Of a DNA stretch of 64,000 bases, positions 33,400 through 44,385 are shown one piece after another. The position numbers and the translations under genes are program-made. The DNA comes from Rhodocollybia butyracea. Taxonomy: Eukaryota; Basidiomycota; Agaricomycetes; Agaricales; Omphalotaceae. The stretch is taken from assembly GCA_015501585.1 (NCBI GenBank), contig JADNRY010000205.1:43998-107997 (forward strand), in the 5' to 3' direction. Each line of letters begins with the position of its first letter. Position 1 is the first letter of the stretch. Under the pieces are notes generated by a model. The model saw nothing but the letters and a program-made list of their open reading frames with translations, was not told the origin of the DNA and ran no database searches.

Positions 33400-34439
33400 T
33401 CAGTATAAGTAGTCCATCTGGTTACACATACATTTTTCCGTGCACCCCATGCGTGGTGCGTGCTGGGGGCGTACAAACGCAGTGTGTGGTTCGTGTAAGT
33501 GTGCGCATGTTGCGGGCCGAGTACATCCAGTCTGCAGTGCGTGGTATAGCGTGGCTAGTAAGACCGTTCATCCGAGTTTACGACCACTGTAGCAGAAGGC
33601 CATAGACATGATGATGATAGGAGCATGAGAATACAGACTCGCACGTACGGAAAGTCGTCATATTAGCCATGTCCATTGTCGATCCAAGATTTCGGAGCCT
33701 ACCACACCTGACTATAGTGACAGTCTCCTCCCGGTTGCCAATTTGTACCTCCATCTGAAGCGGGCTTTTAGACAAACTTCTCAACTAGGTACTTATGATC
33801 AGAAAGCGTGAAATCCAGCGGGGAAGTTCGTATAAGAGCCTGCTTCAGATGGGGTGAATGCTAATTTCTTGGTCTCCCAACTTGTCTCTTCGAATGTATA
33901 TATACTACACATATAAGTAGTAGTACTACGTATCATCAGTGTATAACGAGTCTGCTTACAGTAGACTACTTCGAATGACCACTCTGAATTAATTAAGCAT
34001 ATATGACTCCTCAGAGTCCTCCTAGGCTCCTAGCCACTATCATATTATACATGGACCTTGGGAGGGCACAATACCTGTATTTTCCTCCAGGCTCTCCTCC
34101 AGGCTCTCCTCCAGGCTCTAAGAGGTTCACTGAATTGACACAAGCCATTACAAGTTAACCTTGTTACAATACGCAGGTTTGTACCCGCCGTATGAAATAT
34201 TGAAAGAAGTCCTACGCGCATTCGAGTCAGTTTGAAAACTGGAAAGGAGGAGCAAGGCCATAAGTAGTTTGAAGAGATGAGCGGTGTGAGAATGGAAAGC
34301 TCCTTTCGGGTATTTCTTTCCTGAGTTGAACCCAATGCAGAAGCTCCAGATTGAAGTCTTGAGCGGATAAAGTACTTATTAACGTTTAACCAAATATCAA
34401 CACTACAGACTTCAAAATAGCACTTAAGTAATCTCCTTA
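33400..34439. other. Intergenic, no gene recognised
   Basis: Includes the 12-bp minisatellite below. No plausible coding exon. Confidence 0.45.
34084..34120. repeat. 12-bp minisatellite
   Basis: About three tandem copies of CCAGGCTCTCCT. Confidence 0.7.
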
Positions 34440-34960
34440 AAGCTCACTGAATACATTCCAAGGGTCCTTATGGATAGAGAGATTCGTCTCAGAAGGATTC
34501 ATAAGTGGCAGCCTGAATGATGTACTATATCTTCAGCCTGTTGAACAGTTCAATGTATGATGAAAACGGAGTGATTAGACTTATGGGGCCCTGTGCGTAG
34601 GCACAAGAAATAAGGACCCTCATCTTTGTGTGTACAGCGGCCATAATAAACTAGGATCAGGTTTCATCCCCCATTATATTCAATTTTCCAAGTCGGAACA
34701 ATTTGCCGCAGGATAGAACCGGTGTACCGACAAGTCCACTTTCTACAGTCGGTTGATCATACGTACATATAGCTCAGTCCCCGACTAGCCAATGCACCCT
34801 CTGTTTCTGCTTGAATGTTATTGAACCTTCAACTGTCGAGCAACCGAAATAATCCCACCACATAGGCTACCATTCCCTACTTTACAGCAACCGCAAGAGC
34901 CTAGATGGAGCTTGTGTATCGTAGATTGAATACTTAACTTTGTCCCTTGTCGAGAGCGGG
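34440..34960. repeat. Dispersed repeat R1, partial copy 3
   Basis: Matches 14640-14942, 22596-22780 and 27760-28060 (blocks TCAGAAGGATTCATAAGTGG, GCACAAGAAATAA, AGCAACCGAAATAATCCCAC). A further R1 block lies at 35380-35460, after an unrelated stretch. Confidence 0.6.
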
Positions 34961-34979
34961 AAGGAAGGAAGGAAGGAAG
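34960..34979. repeat. GGAA microsatellite
   Basis: About five uninterrupted GGAA units. Confidence 0.7.
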
Positions 34980-35855
34980 TGAATTACTCGGCACGGTCCA
35001 AGATCTGAACGCCGGGGCAGCCGAAGCTCCCATGGTGCGGCACAAGCACCATGGTCTTCGGGCTGACTGCCATCAGACAGGGACGAGCTCGCAACTAGCA
35101 CTAAAACTGCTGCTGTAGATCCCTGCCCAACGACAGCCACCAATTATTTACAGTACAGGCATTGTACATACTTATATACGGTGTTATGTATTTGTTACCT
35201 ACAGTATGATGTTGCATTAATGATAGTGCATATATTGAGTGCGAACATAGAAGGAGGTTTGAATCATATATTCTCAAATATCCATATTGCAATGACTGAG
35301 AAGGGAATTTGATATGGGACCAGATAGCGTACACATGCTGCTTTCTTTTTGTTTATTGTGTGTCCACTGAGTCATACGCGGGAATAGCAGGCCGCAGGAT
35401 TGTATATGCTAGAACAAACTGTCCAATAAAGGCCCGTTTCTCGAACACTCAGTTTACTAGCATACAACCAAGGCATGCGACTTTACTTCACTCGAAACAG
35501 TTATTACGGTGCATGCTCTGAACTTTCCCACCGGGTCAGACCTGCATGCTGGAGTTCAAAGTAGCTCTTGCCGTTGCCAAAATAATGAGTACCTCCAGCC
35601 TGCAGGAGTTTGTCTTTTGCCAGAGCTCTCTGAACCGTTCCCAAGACCGTTCCTGAGTGGGGACTTAAATGCGCCGATGAAGTTGAGAGCAAATCCATTC
35701 AAAAACAATCCCAATGGTGAGTCCAAGGGACGCCATCTAGCGTCTTGCGGCCGGGGAGTAGTGACCGATCTCTGTTTCCCCTCTCTCAAGGAGTCTTGGC
35801 GAATGCATTTTGTCTAATTCAACTCACTTTGAGGTGTCAATTTATTTCCAAGCGG
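34980..35855. other. R1-derived and duplicated upstream sequence, no gene
   Basis: 35380-35460 matches the end of R1 copy 2 (GGCCGCAGGATTGTATA block). 35700-35917 matches the 5' flank of the small secreted protein gene at 28445-28667, including CCATCTAGC(A/G)TCTTGCGG. Confidence 0.55.
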
Positions 35856-35865
35856 TATAAAAAGG
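35856..35865 (+). promoter_or_regulatory. TATA box of the relic secreted-protein copy
   Basis: TATAAAAAGG lies about 60 bp before the ATG at 35918, in duplicated promoter sequence. Confidence 0.5.
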
Positions 35866-35917
35866 ACACTATTCCCCAAACCATTTCAGTGCAAACCAAA
35901 GCAACACTTTGAGCAAA

Positions 35918-35988
35918 ATGCAACTATTATTCAAATCGTTCCTCTACGTCGCTGTTACGGCGGCAGCTGTTAACGCTGGCATCATATA
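35918..35988 (+). pseudogene. Relic first exon of the small secreted protein gene
   Basis: Encodes MQLLFKSFLYVAVTAAAVNA, nearly the signal peptide of the gene at 28668, then hits a stop after GII. The cysteine-rich exons are missing; after about 90 bp the sequence passes into the 3' flank of the membrane protein gene. It could still make a 23-residue peptide but is best read as a deletion relic. Confidence 0.65.
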
Positions 35989-36217
35989 AGCGGGAAGTCG
36001 CTTTCCGGCACTGTAGAGCGCTAGGGGCCGCTGGGAGCCCTGTATGGTGCATAACGGCTCCAGCTCACCCACGTTTTCCCCAGCTTCGCAGCGAAAGTGA
36101 ATGATTTGATAGCTTCACATGAAAAATTATCGTATCCGATATGATGCTTCTTGTCATGCAAGAGCAACATATGCAAAGTATCAAAAGTTTCCTTTGAGTA
36201 TGTAAATTCATATCATG

Positions 36218-37882
36218 CTAATAAAACTGCCTGAACGCTTGCGCACCCGTTGACGAAGCTCTCACAACATCCCACAACTCGTCTACCTTACGAAGGCCAA
36301 TATTCAGCTGTCCAGCACTGAGCATAGCGTTCACCTGAGCGTCAGTAAGAACCTCTGCATCATGCTTTCCTAGAGCGCCTGCCCCAGGAACAGCAAAATG
36401 CAGCCAACAACTCTGAGTCTCTCCCATAGTAGGTATCCAATAATGCCACTTGAGGTTGTGACCGAGATTCCCAGATCCTTTCGGTACGAATGCAGGCTCA
36501 TGAGGGTTTTCTGGATCAGTGGCAGACACAGGGTCTGGACCAGATAAAACACGAACGGCTGGGACAGAGATGATTTTTCCGGAGTAACTGAACATAACGA
36601 TGCAGCTGTCGTACAGATCCATTGAAGACATTTTTGAGCCTATGATCCATGCTGCTGCTGAAAGCACTGTGTCTCCAATGACAGCCTTCACTACCACATG
36701 TATGGCCGCATCTTCATCTTCCAAAGGATATTGATCTGAGAGCGAGTCGAGTATGGCAGGTAAGCGTTGTGAGGAGAATAGATCTTTTCGATAGACGCCT
36801 TCACCACGGGGATGGACATAAGTAAGGGACTTGCCCAATGCCAATGTCAAATTGAGCAGGCGACTTTTTAGCTCAGGCGAAAGCTGATGCAGTGGTGTCC
36901 AAGCCAGCATGCGTGGTTGATCTGAGGAGGCAGTAGAATAGTGTACAATGATGCGAGCTACAAGCCATAGGAATTGAAATGCTGTCCATAGAATTACGAC
37001 GATCGATGGCTGGCTGCTGAGATTTGCATAGGTGACAAGGATAGAACTGGTACAGACCAAGGCGCCAATGCTCCATGCCACGCGCCACCAGATGAAAGTT
37101 GATCTTGGGTTACCGTGTAGACCAAGGACAACGAGGCGACGTCCACCTATGCGCTTAACAGAGGGAAGCTGACCTGTAAGCAGATCGAGGGATCCCATAT
37201 GATCAGTGGGGTGTTTTTCGGTGATCAGAATGGCAACAGCGATGCTGAAAAACACACTCCAAGGCAGAGCCGTGGCAATTCCCAGAACGAGACCTCCGCT
37301 TTCCCATAAGACATATATTTCAGTAATCTTGAGCAATGAAAGAAGCATGAAGATCAAATCGACGTGATACTTGGAAGGCGCAAAAAATCTGAGGTTGGGA
37401 TAGGTGTACACAACAAGGGAGCTATCTGACGGAGGTTCGGTGGTACCTTCTAACAAAGCCGAAGTAGCCTGATCAAACGCATAAACGTCCGACATTTCAT
37501 TGTCCTGGCACATGATAGCCAGAGGCGAGCCAAGCATATCTCTCACTTTCCTCCTACCGTCAAGCCGCAGGCGCATCCCAACCGCGAGATCACACGCCTT
37601 CGTGCGGAGGCCAAGTGTCTCCCGTATCCAACCGGGCATTGCAGCACCCATACATGCTCGGATGATAGAAAAAGTTCCAAAGGCGCTCATGGCGGCCCAT
37701 GATATGCCGGCAGTGCCTCGATTTCCAAGTACGAGGGACTCTGCGACCGTGGAGCCGATGAGGGTAGTGAGAGCACCGAAGTTTATGAGGCCATTGCCGA
37801 GGTTTAGATTGGAGAGAGTTGTGAGCAGGGACTCCGATGAGGACGTGGCGGAGGTGTTGGACGCAAGGTTGGACGTGGACAT
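36218..37882 (-). CDS. Multi-pass membrane protein, paralogue B
   Basis: An intron-free ORF of 554 residues starting at ATG 37882 (MSTSNLASNTSATSSSESLL). It aligns with paralogue A along its full length, with most residues identical by eye and the same five to seven hydrophobic segments. Differences cluster in the N-terminus, the segment near SSLVVYTYPNLRFFAPS and the C-terminus (STGAQAFRQFY). A 176-bp stretch (37458-37633) is identical to paralogue A (32567-32742), whereas the surrounding DNA differs at several percent. No known domain was recognised. Both copies keep open frames, which suggests they are under selection or recently duplicated. Confidence 0.75.
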   Translation of the reverse strand: MSTSNLASNTSATSSSESLLTTLSNLNLGNGLINFGALTTLIGSTVAESLVLGNRGTAGISWAAMSAFGTFSIIRACMGAAMPGWIRETLGLRTKACDLAVGMRLRLDGRRKVRDMLGSPLAIMCQDNEMSDVYAFDQATSALLEGTTEPPSDSSLVVYTYPNLRFFAPSKYHVDLIFMLLSLLKITEIYVLWESGGLVLGIATALPWSVFFSIAVAILITEKHPTDHMGSLDLLTGQLPSVKRIGGRRLVVLGLHGNPRSTFIWWRVAWSIGALVCTSSILVTYANLSSQPSIVVILWTAFQFLWLVARIIVHYSTASSDQPRMLAWTPLHQLSPELKSRLLNLTLALGKSLTYVHPRGEGVYRKDLFSSQRLPAILDSLSDQYPLEDEDAAIHVVVKAVIGDTVLSAAAWIIGSKMSSMDLYDSCIVMFSYSGKIISVPAVRVLSGPDPVSATDPENPHEPAFVPKGSGNLGHNLKWHYWIPTMGETQSCWLHFAVPGAGALGKHDAEVLTDAQVNAMLSAGQLNIGLRKVDELWDVVRASSTGAQAFRQFY

Positions 37883-38531
37883 GGTGGATGGAGTTTAAGG
37901 CGCGTGCCTGGTACCTCGTATTATATCTGACAGATCATTACCTTGGTACCTCCAGACCCGAGCTTCGTCAATTCAAATTTATAGGCTATCGGCTGTCCGG
38001 CTCTGAAGATCGACTATTCACTTTTGCGGACTGTGTTTGTGGAAGTATTCACCATAAGGACTGCATCGCGTACTTACAGTATACATATACCTTAAATCTA
38101 AATCCTATCATTCGAAAATCTCTGTATTTACCGAATGATCCGAAGCTGTTCACACTGTGTTTTGTTCATATCTTTTTATAGCCTTTTTATCTCGAAATGC
38201 AAGGTGTATAACGGATGGGAAGGCTAGTGACATTCTGGAGATTTAGTATAAGTAGTGCTATCCGATTAACTTATATACCAACTATTACGTTGGAAAAACT
38301 CGTATCGTATCGGTATTACTATTATATATAACGACTATTTACAACAGGCGAAAATACAAAGTGAATAGCATCATGCGAGACGTTCACCTTACAAGATACG
38401 ATAAAGAAATACACGGCAAGTGAAGGATCATAGAACAAAACTAAGGCACGTACAAGAAAAAATGCTATCATGATGACTCTTTGTGCAACTCGGCGAAAAT
38501 GAGAAACGAGAAACTGGCGAATGTAGTCGTA

Positions 38532-39967
38532 TTAAGCGAGCGGCGCATCTTGCAAGAGAAGGGGGTCTGGGAGACCCGGGATGTGTGGAATTTCGTACTC
38601 TAGAACGAAAGTAAAAAGCCAACGTACAATGATTTTCACAAGAAAAAAAAGACAACACACCTTTTGGCCCGAAGAGATATCGCAATTCTAGGCCCATTCG
38701 CTCCCTGTCCGTCAAACTATGACCCTCGAGCTTCGCTTTAATCTCCGCGCAAAGTGCGCGTTCCGCGTCGTGGTCTTCGTAGTCGTCATTGTCGTCAGTG
38801 CGTTCGGTGCGTTCAGTGTGCCCGGGTTGTAGCAGTCCTTCTTGAAGCTTTTCTTGACTACTTTGCTCGTTCTTCCTTGCATTCCTCAAACTTTCTTGTG
38901 CTTCCTTCCGAGCGTCCTCCGCTGCTTTCTCCTTTGCTGCCCGCTTTTCGCCTTCGGTACCAAGCTCCGGCACGAGATCCACGTAGAGCAACTCAACCAG
39001 TTTTCGGCTTTTTCGAGCAGAGCAAGAGCACGCGGTGACATTGTGGCAACTCCGTACTTCTGTCGATGGTGCGTTATCAGGTTCGCAGCGGCGATACAGA
39101 CCAAGTAGGGGTTGAGCCTATCTTCTGGACTACGATTGGTGTGATGCCGGAAAGGGGGGAGAATGTGCGGTTCAACTTGTTTGGATCATGTTTTATGACG
39201 ACGATCTCCTGGTCGATGACTTGCGTGAAGAGGTACAAATTATCTGGTTGCCGGATCAGTAATTGCTGGTCGAATGGCAGAAAGTGGGTCGGGATGAGAA
39301 GAGCGACATCGTATGTGAACTTGGCCCATAATTCATCATCGATTACATCCTACACGGGCTTAGTACTGAATCCAACATGCCAATAGCGCTAGCAGAATCA
39401 TACCATTAGCTGTCGAACACGTCGAGGAACGTGGCCAGATTCATTCATTGCACGCTGCCAGACGTTATTCTGTTTTTCCACAATGGCGATGAGCGCGTCG
39501 AGCATCGACTCGGACGGGACATAAGCAAAAATGCCATATCTATCAAACATAGGAAGAAGTTCGTCGGCGACTGCGCGTTGTCAATAAAGAAAGACAGATA
39601 ACAGAGCGAAAGCGACGAACAGCACATCGAATTCGAGTGGTGATCTAGGGTAAAGCCCTTGAAAGCTTTTGGGACAATACCCAGCTCGAACAACGCGTTT
39701 GCCTGGAATCCTTGGAGTAAGATTTTGGGAGAAAGAAAAAGCCCAACGTACCACATCCAGAGCCTTTGTCTTGTCGTCACAAGCTGGATTTAAGATACGC
39801 CCTTTCTTGGCTCCCAACGTGATGTTCCGGGTTAGGAGATCGCCATAGTCGAGGTTCAATAAAGTTTCAAACGATCCGTAGCTCCTAGGCGCGTCCGAGT
39901 CAGTTTGAATGCCTGGTAGAGTTTCAGGAGGTGAAAGGCCGTGTAGCTTAAATAAAGAGCTGGGCAT
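38532..39967 (-). CDS. Uncharacterised protein with charged coiled-coil C-terminus
   Basis: About six exons with consistent phases, from ATG 39967 (MPSSLFKLHGLSPPETLPGI) to TAA 38532-38534. Blocks in order: SFETLLNLDYGDLLTRNIT; FQANALFELGIVPKAFKGFT; YGIFAYVPSESMLDALIAIV; DVIDDELWAKFTYDVALLIP; DNLYLFTQVIDQEIVVIKHD; NPYLVCIAAANLITHHRQ; then an Ala/Glu/Lys-rich helix (EGEKRAAKEKAAEDARKEAQ). The tail EYEIPHIPGLPDPLLLQDAP follows a last intron. There is no signal peptide or membrane helix. Another ATG at 40016 opens a short out-of-frame peptide (MASQENPELNEDSHPR), possibly an upstream ORF. I do not recognise the family. Confidence 0.6.
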
Positions 39968-40019
39968 AGCGAGGATGGGAATCTTCGTTAAGTTCGGGAT
40001 TTTCTTGGCTCGCCATGAG

Positions 40020-40660
40020 AGATTCAGTCAACGTTCGATAGACGCTTGAACAAGACATGATTAGATATTAGCAAATTGATTGTATCAGCGTGTGAAATCG
40101 CTTATTTAGGAACTTAAATCTATACAGCTGGATGAGGCTGGATGGCGCTGGATTGCAGCTTGATTTTGGGAAACAATTCACCCTGTATCTGACTATAGCA
40201 TACAAATGATACATACCCCAATCGCCCACTCCAGACTCCGATGTATCTTGGCTGGATCTAGTGGTCCCGGTCAACGTTCAAAGTTAATTCTGGTAAATCG
40301 ATTGCGTACCTCGTTCAAACTGACGGAGACGCGAATCAGTAACTCAAGTGTTGAATATTGAATATAGCCATCATCGAGATCCTAGATTCAAGGTTACTCT
40401 ACTCAGTCGCACTGCATTGGTGTCCACAAAAATACGTACGACTTTTACAACTAGTACCGCGTCCCAGGACCTCATAAATCTCAGCTCTACCATTTCTTAC
40501 GAAACCTTTTCTTTAATTTTTGTGGCCCACAGAAATATCTTCAATAGCCTATGGACGTTGGAGGTCCACATGTACACGCTCATACGTTGAGCGAAAATAT
40601 TGGGAAAATTGGCGCGCGCTGCACTAAGCGCTCAGGGATCGTTCCTTGTTTGTTGCCGTC
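40020..40660. other. Intergenic between two divergent genes
   Basis: Probable promoter region for the gene at 38532-39967 (minus) and the F-box gene (plus). No open reading frame of note. Confidence 0.45.
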
Positions 40661-42179
40661 ATGTCCTCGCCTGTCGAACTCCCTGATGATGTTCTTTTCA
40701 ATATCATTAAGTTTCTGCGACCACCAGATATATTCTCCGTTCGAAAGGTGAGTTACAATCATGCTTTTGATTGTATCTGGGCCAATGCAGTGCAGACTTG
40801 TAAACGGTTACAAGCAATCACGATGGACCGACACGTCTGGATTACCGCATATAAATACTCTGAAAACGACTTTTCCCCTGTCGTCGATCTGCCTTCTCAG
40901 ACTGTGGGCAATCTGGAACGTGTTTTAATACGTTCTTATCGACTGAATAATCTCTGGGTAAACCCTTCTGCGAAACCTGTTTGCAAAAAAGTCTGGTCAA
41001 TTGATAGCTCTGCCTACGGTGGAATCGGTCATGAGATGGAATTTGTCGAAATCTACCAAGGCCGCTACCTCGTTCTCCGGCACGAGAAGGTAATCCTTGT
41101 CTTTGACCTCCAGACGAAACATGAGATCTTCAGATATAACGCACCCATGGATGAGTTATTTAATTTCTTATGGTTAGATGCTGGTCGGAACAAAATAGTG
41201 GATGACAACCCTTCAGACTTTTTTCTCCCATTTTGGACTTCAAAATCGACGTACGTCTGTTTCTTGTTCTTAGCTTTCTCATATTTTCAACTTTAGCTGC
41301 AGGAATATGTCATCGGTTAAAATCAGCCGTTCGGGAGCTGTATCTATCGTCGACCTCCCGGCTTTCAACCCTGAAAACGTATTTCACTTGTCTGGCAACG
41401 AGTTTGCTATTTTTGCTACTTTACAAGATTATATGACCAGAAGCCAACAAGCGGTACACTTTCCATCGCAAAAGGTCTATCCTCTTCATTCTGGACTCAT
41501 GGTATGTTTTTTATGCACTTCATCCTTGGCACGAGGGTCTGTAGGGCCGAACTCGCTCGAAATTTAGATTGATTACAATATCTTTTCGGACCCAGTCTTC
41601 CTACCAGGGGGATATGTTCTTGTATCTTTCGACTTTTTCGACCGACCCTCTGACCATCACTTCGAACTCTATCGCCTATCGTGCCACATTGAGGGGATGC
41701 CTCTTATGCCAACTCATCGAGGTTGTTTCGTTTGCGAAGATGTCGACCGTGTCAGTCTTCTATCCTCGGATATCACTTTGGGCGACCGCTCTGAATTGAC
41801 CGGGCGTATATGGATCTTCATGCACCTGACAGGGGGGCCACAACAACAACAGCTACAGTGCATTACACTTTCTGCAGATGGATGCCTGACTTTTTCGGAG
41901 GTGTCCCACCGCGATTCGCTACATGAGCTACAATTAACTGTGCATTCGGCGGGAAAGAGTCGGGGTACTGCTTGGGAACATAGCGAAGGGAAGTCAGGGG
42001 GGAAGCCGCGCTGGCTCCTGTGTCAGGTTTCGATTGACTCAGGAGAACCTCTCGTTTGCACCGGTGCCCAATTGGATGTGGACAAGATTGGGATGCATTC
42101 AGTAGAGGTTTCTCAAGGTTACCTCGTCACTAGGGAGCTTGGGGGTGAAATAAATATCGTGGATCTGGTTTCCTACTAG
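40661..42179 (+). CDS. F-box protein
   Basis: ATG at 40661 begins with an F-box (PVELPDDVLFNIIKFLRPPD, then FSVRK). Across a 47-nt intron (GTGAGT to TGCAG) it continues TCKRLQAITMDRHVWITAYK. F-box motifs bind Skp1 and place the protein as the substrate adaptor of an SCF ubiquitin ligase. The rest has short hydrophobic blocks (GRYLVLRHEKVILVFDLQTK; VKISRSGAVSIVDLPAFNPE; GRIWIFMHLTGGPQQQQLQC) that could form a beta-propeller-like fold, which is inference. There are three or more short introns. It ends INIVDLVSY at TAG 42177-42179. A decayed partial copy lies at 51020-51690. Confidence 0.78.
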
Positions 42180-43170
42180 CCGGTAATACAGATACCTTAA
42201 GTCTGATATCGACGTTTCTTCGAATCTTTGCTTCGCATCACTTCAAATCCGGCGAGCATGGCGAGCAAAGGCCTCCTTCTGACTTGACCGGCACGACAAC
42301 AGGTTTTGCGCCAGCGACAACGCTCTAGATTACTGTTTACTTTCTTACCGCCATCCTGGATCTCACTCGCGTCGTTTCTATCATACAACCTCTTATTAAC
42401 CCAGCGATCTCAGCGCTCAACGCATGTTTGATCAAACCGGAGTGGTGTTGAAGAAATGACACTAGTAGAGCAGGTCTGATGAATGAGATGAGATAGAGCA
42501 ACGCGCGAAAAGAATAGAACGAGGCCTAGGAGCTAAAATCATCCACCGAGTTATGAACCTCAGAGCGTATTAAATGTCAATATGTATCCAGGAACTCACT
42601 GTGTCTTGAAAAAAGTGTTTTCAGTACGAGCCAACCCATCCTCTTAAGTACCTACTTTAGTATATGCAGTCTTTATACCCTACAGTAAGGAAGAGATGCT
42701 AAATGCTTAGTCCGCTATGTAATGTCACTGGACCACAAGTTTATTTCCTTCGGGCAAGGAAGAGGAGGAATACACATGTAATGGATAGGCCTGTGGGCGG
42801 GCACAGCAAGACTGCCAGCTTTTGGACTGCCACCGACGCGATGGAATATGCCTTGGAATATGCACCTTTCAAGATTCAAAGTAATATATTACAGTTCCGT
42901 TCAGTTGCGCGTCCTAACTCCTAACTTGCTTCACTCATGCATGACTATCTAATTGAATGCTGTCCCCTTTGGGACCTTTCAAGTTGTCACTACTGTATCT
43001 GGCGTGCATGATGCCCTTGTCGCCAAACGGGCTCTGAAGTAATAAAATGTTCAATGTCACTCGATGATCAATAATAACATCCTGCTGCTACTGTATTCTG
43101 AAGTAGTCAGATATAGCCTTCGATTGGTGGATCTACAGCACCCGCACTCCTCTCTCAATGGTCCCGGCGT
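42180..43170. other. Intergenic, no gene recognised
   Basis: 42290-42420 is matched by 51540-51690, so the duplicated F-box segment includes this 3' flank. Nothing else was seen. Confidence 0.5.
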
Positions 43171-44385
43171 TCAAGCACTTGTATCATGTCCTGAGTCTTC
43201 CGAGGAGGAGCCGGGCCATTCTGCATGAAGCTCATCGCTGAGGGCATGCCATTCTTTGCCCTCTGCTTCAAGTATTTCGAAATCCTCTGTCACTTTCACC
43301 TCAGGTTCGCCCATAAATGGTTCAATCTTGTTCCAGGATCTAACGGCAAAGTACTCCTTCCCAAACCTCTGGGATTTTAGTTGTTTCCTGTTCTTGCTCC
43401 AAAAAAACTTTTCTAGAAAAGCGTATAAGGAACGCAATAAAGAACCAGATCTGGGGGCGAGCACTCACTACCCATTGCTATCCACATAAAACATGGCTTC
43501 TCCTCGCTCTTACATTCCAGGAGCAGTCCGGTGAGATCGAAACGCAGAAATTGCCGACCTTTAGGCTTATCCAGTACATATGAGCCCCTGAAGGTAATGT
43601 CATCTTCTTCGACGCCCTCTGCCATGGAACTAAGGACTTTGGCGATTACTTTTTTGTGTTCGGGTTGCACGTTGTCGGTTTTGGAGGTTTCACCTTCGCC
43701 GTCAAGGAGGCTGACAGTGATGTGACGTGTCTGGAAAAATCTGGGCATTAGATATAGCATGATTACCCCCGTAAGCACTTACCATCTCCAGCGTTGATGA
43801 TTTAGTACGTTTCTGGAAAGGTGTAGGTATTAGGTCTACCATAAACCCTTAGACACTTACAATTCCTTGCCTTGGCGGACTAGGGGGAGGACGTTTCTGG
43901 CAAGATTTGGGTACCAGGTATAGCATGATTCACCCAGTAAACGTTTACCTTTGTGTCCTTGAGGGGATAAACCGCAAGATGTTAGGTATAGTATAATTAA
44001 CCTAATAAGCACTTACTGTTGACGGTGGGGGCGGCGATTTCGGCTTGACGAGTGGTTTCTGCAAGACGTGGGTGTTAGGTATAGTATGATCCACCCGATA
44101 AATATTTACTGTTGGCGGCGGCGGGTGTGATTTTTTCAACGATGAATCTGACGGCTTGTCTAGTGATCCAGGTGTCTCTGTCAGCACTGGAATAGAGCAC
44201 ACAAGAAGCACGGAGCTAGCTATCCCCGACTCTGACCGAAGGGAAGGGAGGGTCTTGTCGGTGTCAAATGAGTGTTGGATTCTTCCAAAACCGCCAGATC
44301 GGGTATTTCTTTCCCACCTGATGTTCAGCCGCGATGCCGGTTCATCCATTTGGCAAGTCTTCTGATCCCGATTTGATACGGTCAT
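43171..44385 (-). CDS. Uncharacterised Pro/Lys-rich protein built from duplicated intron-exon units
   Basis: ATG at 44385 (MTVSNRDQKTCQMDEPASRL). Exon 1 ends in PPPPT at 44110. Four tiny phase-0 exons follow: 44017-44058 (KPLVKPKSPPPPST), a 9-nt microexon near 43949-43957, 43861-43896 (KRPPPSPPRQGI) and 43783-43812 (KRTKSSTLEM). The introns between them, except the second, are 48-52 nt and share a near-identical body. Exon 6 encodes a conserved-looking domain: TRHITVSLLDGEGE, SMAEGVEEDDITFRGSYVLD, QFLRFDLTGLLLECKSEEKP, CFMWIAMG. The last exon reads KKFFWSKNRKQLKSQRFGKE and ends EDSGHDTSA (TGA 43171-43173). Function unknown; the proline-rich linker has clearly grown by duplication. Confidence 0.62.
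43731..44109 (-). repeat. Tandem array of similar introns and exons
   Basis: Introns 44059-44109, about 43958-44016, 43897-43948, 43813-43860 and 43731-43782 all start GTAA(A/G) and share a GGGTNAATCATRCTATAYCT-like body. Four of the five end in T(T/C)GCAG or TTCCAG before an exon starting AAACG/AAACC/ACACG. The unit length is about 85-95 bp. In the second unit the expected acceptor CTTGCAG reads CTTGCGG, and a new downstream acceptor leaves a 9-nt microexon. Confidence 0.75.
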
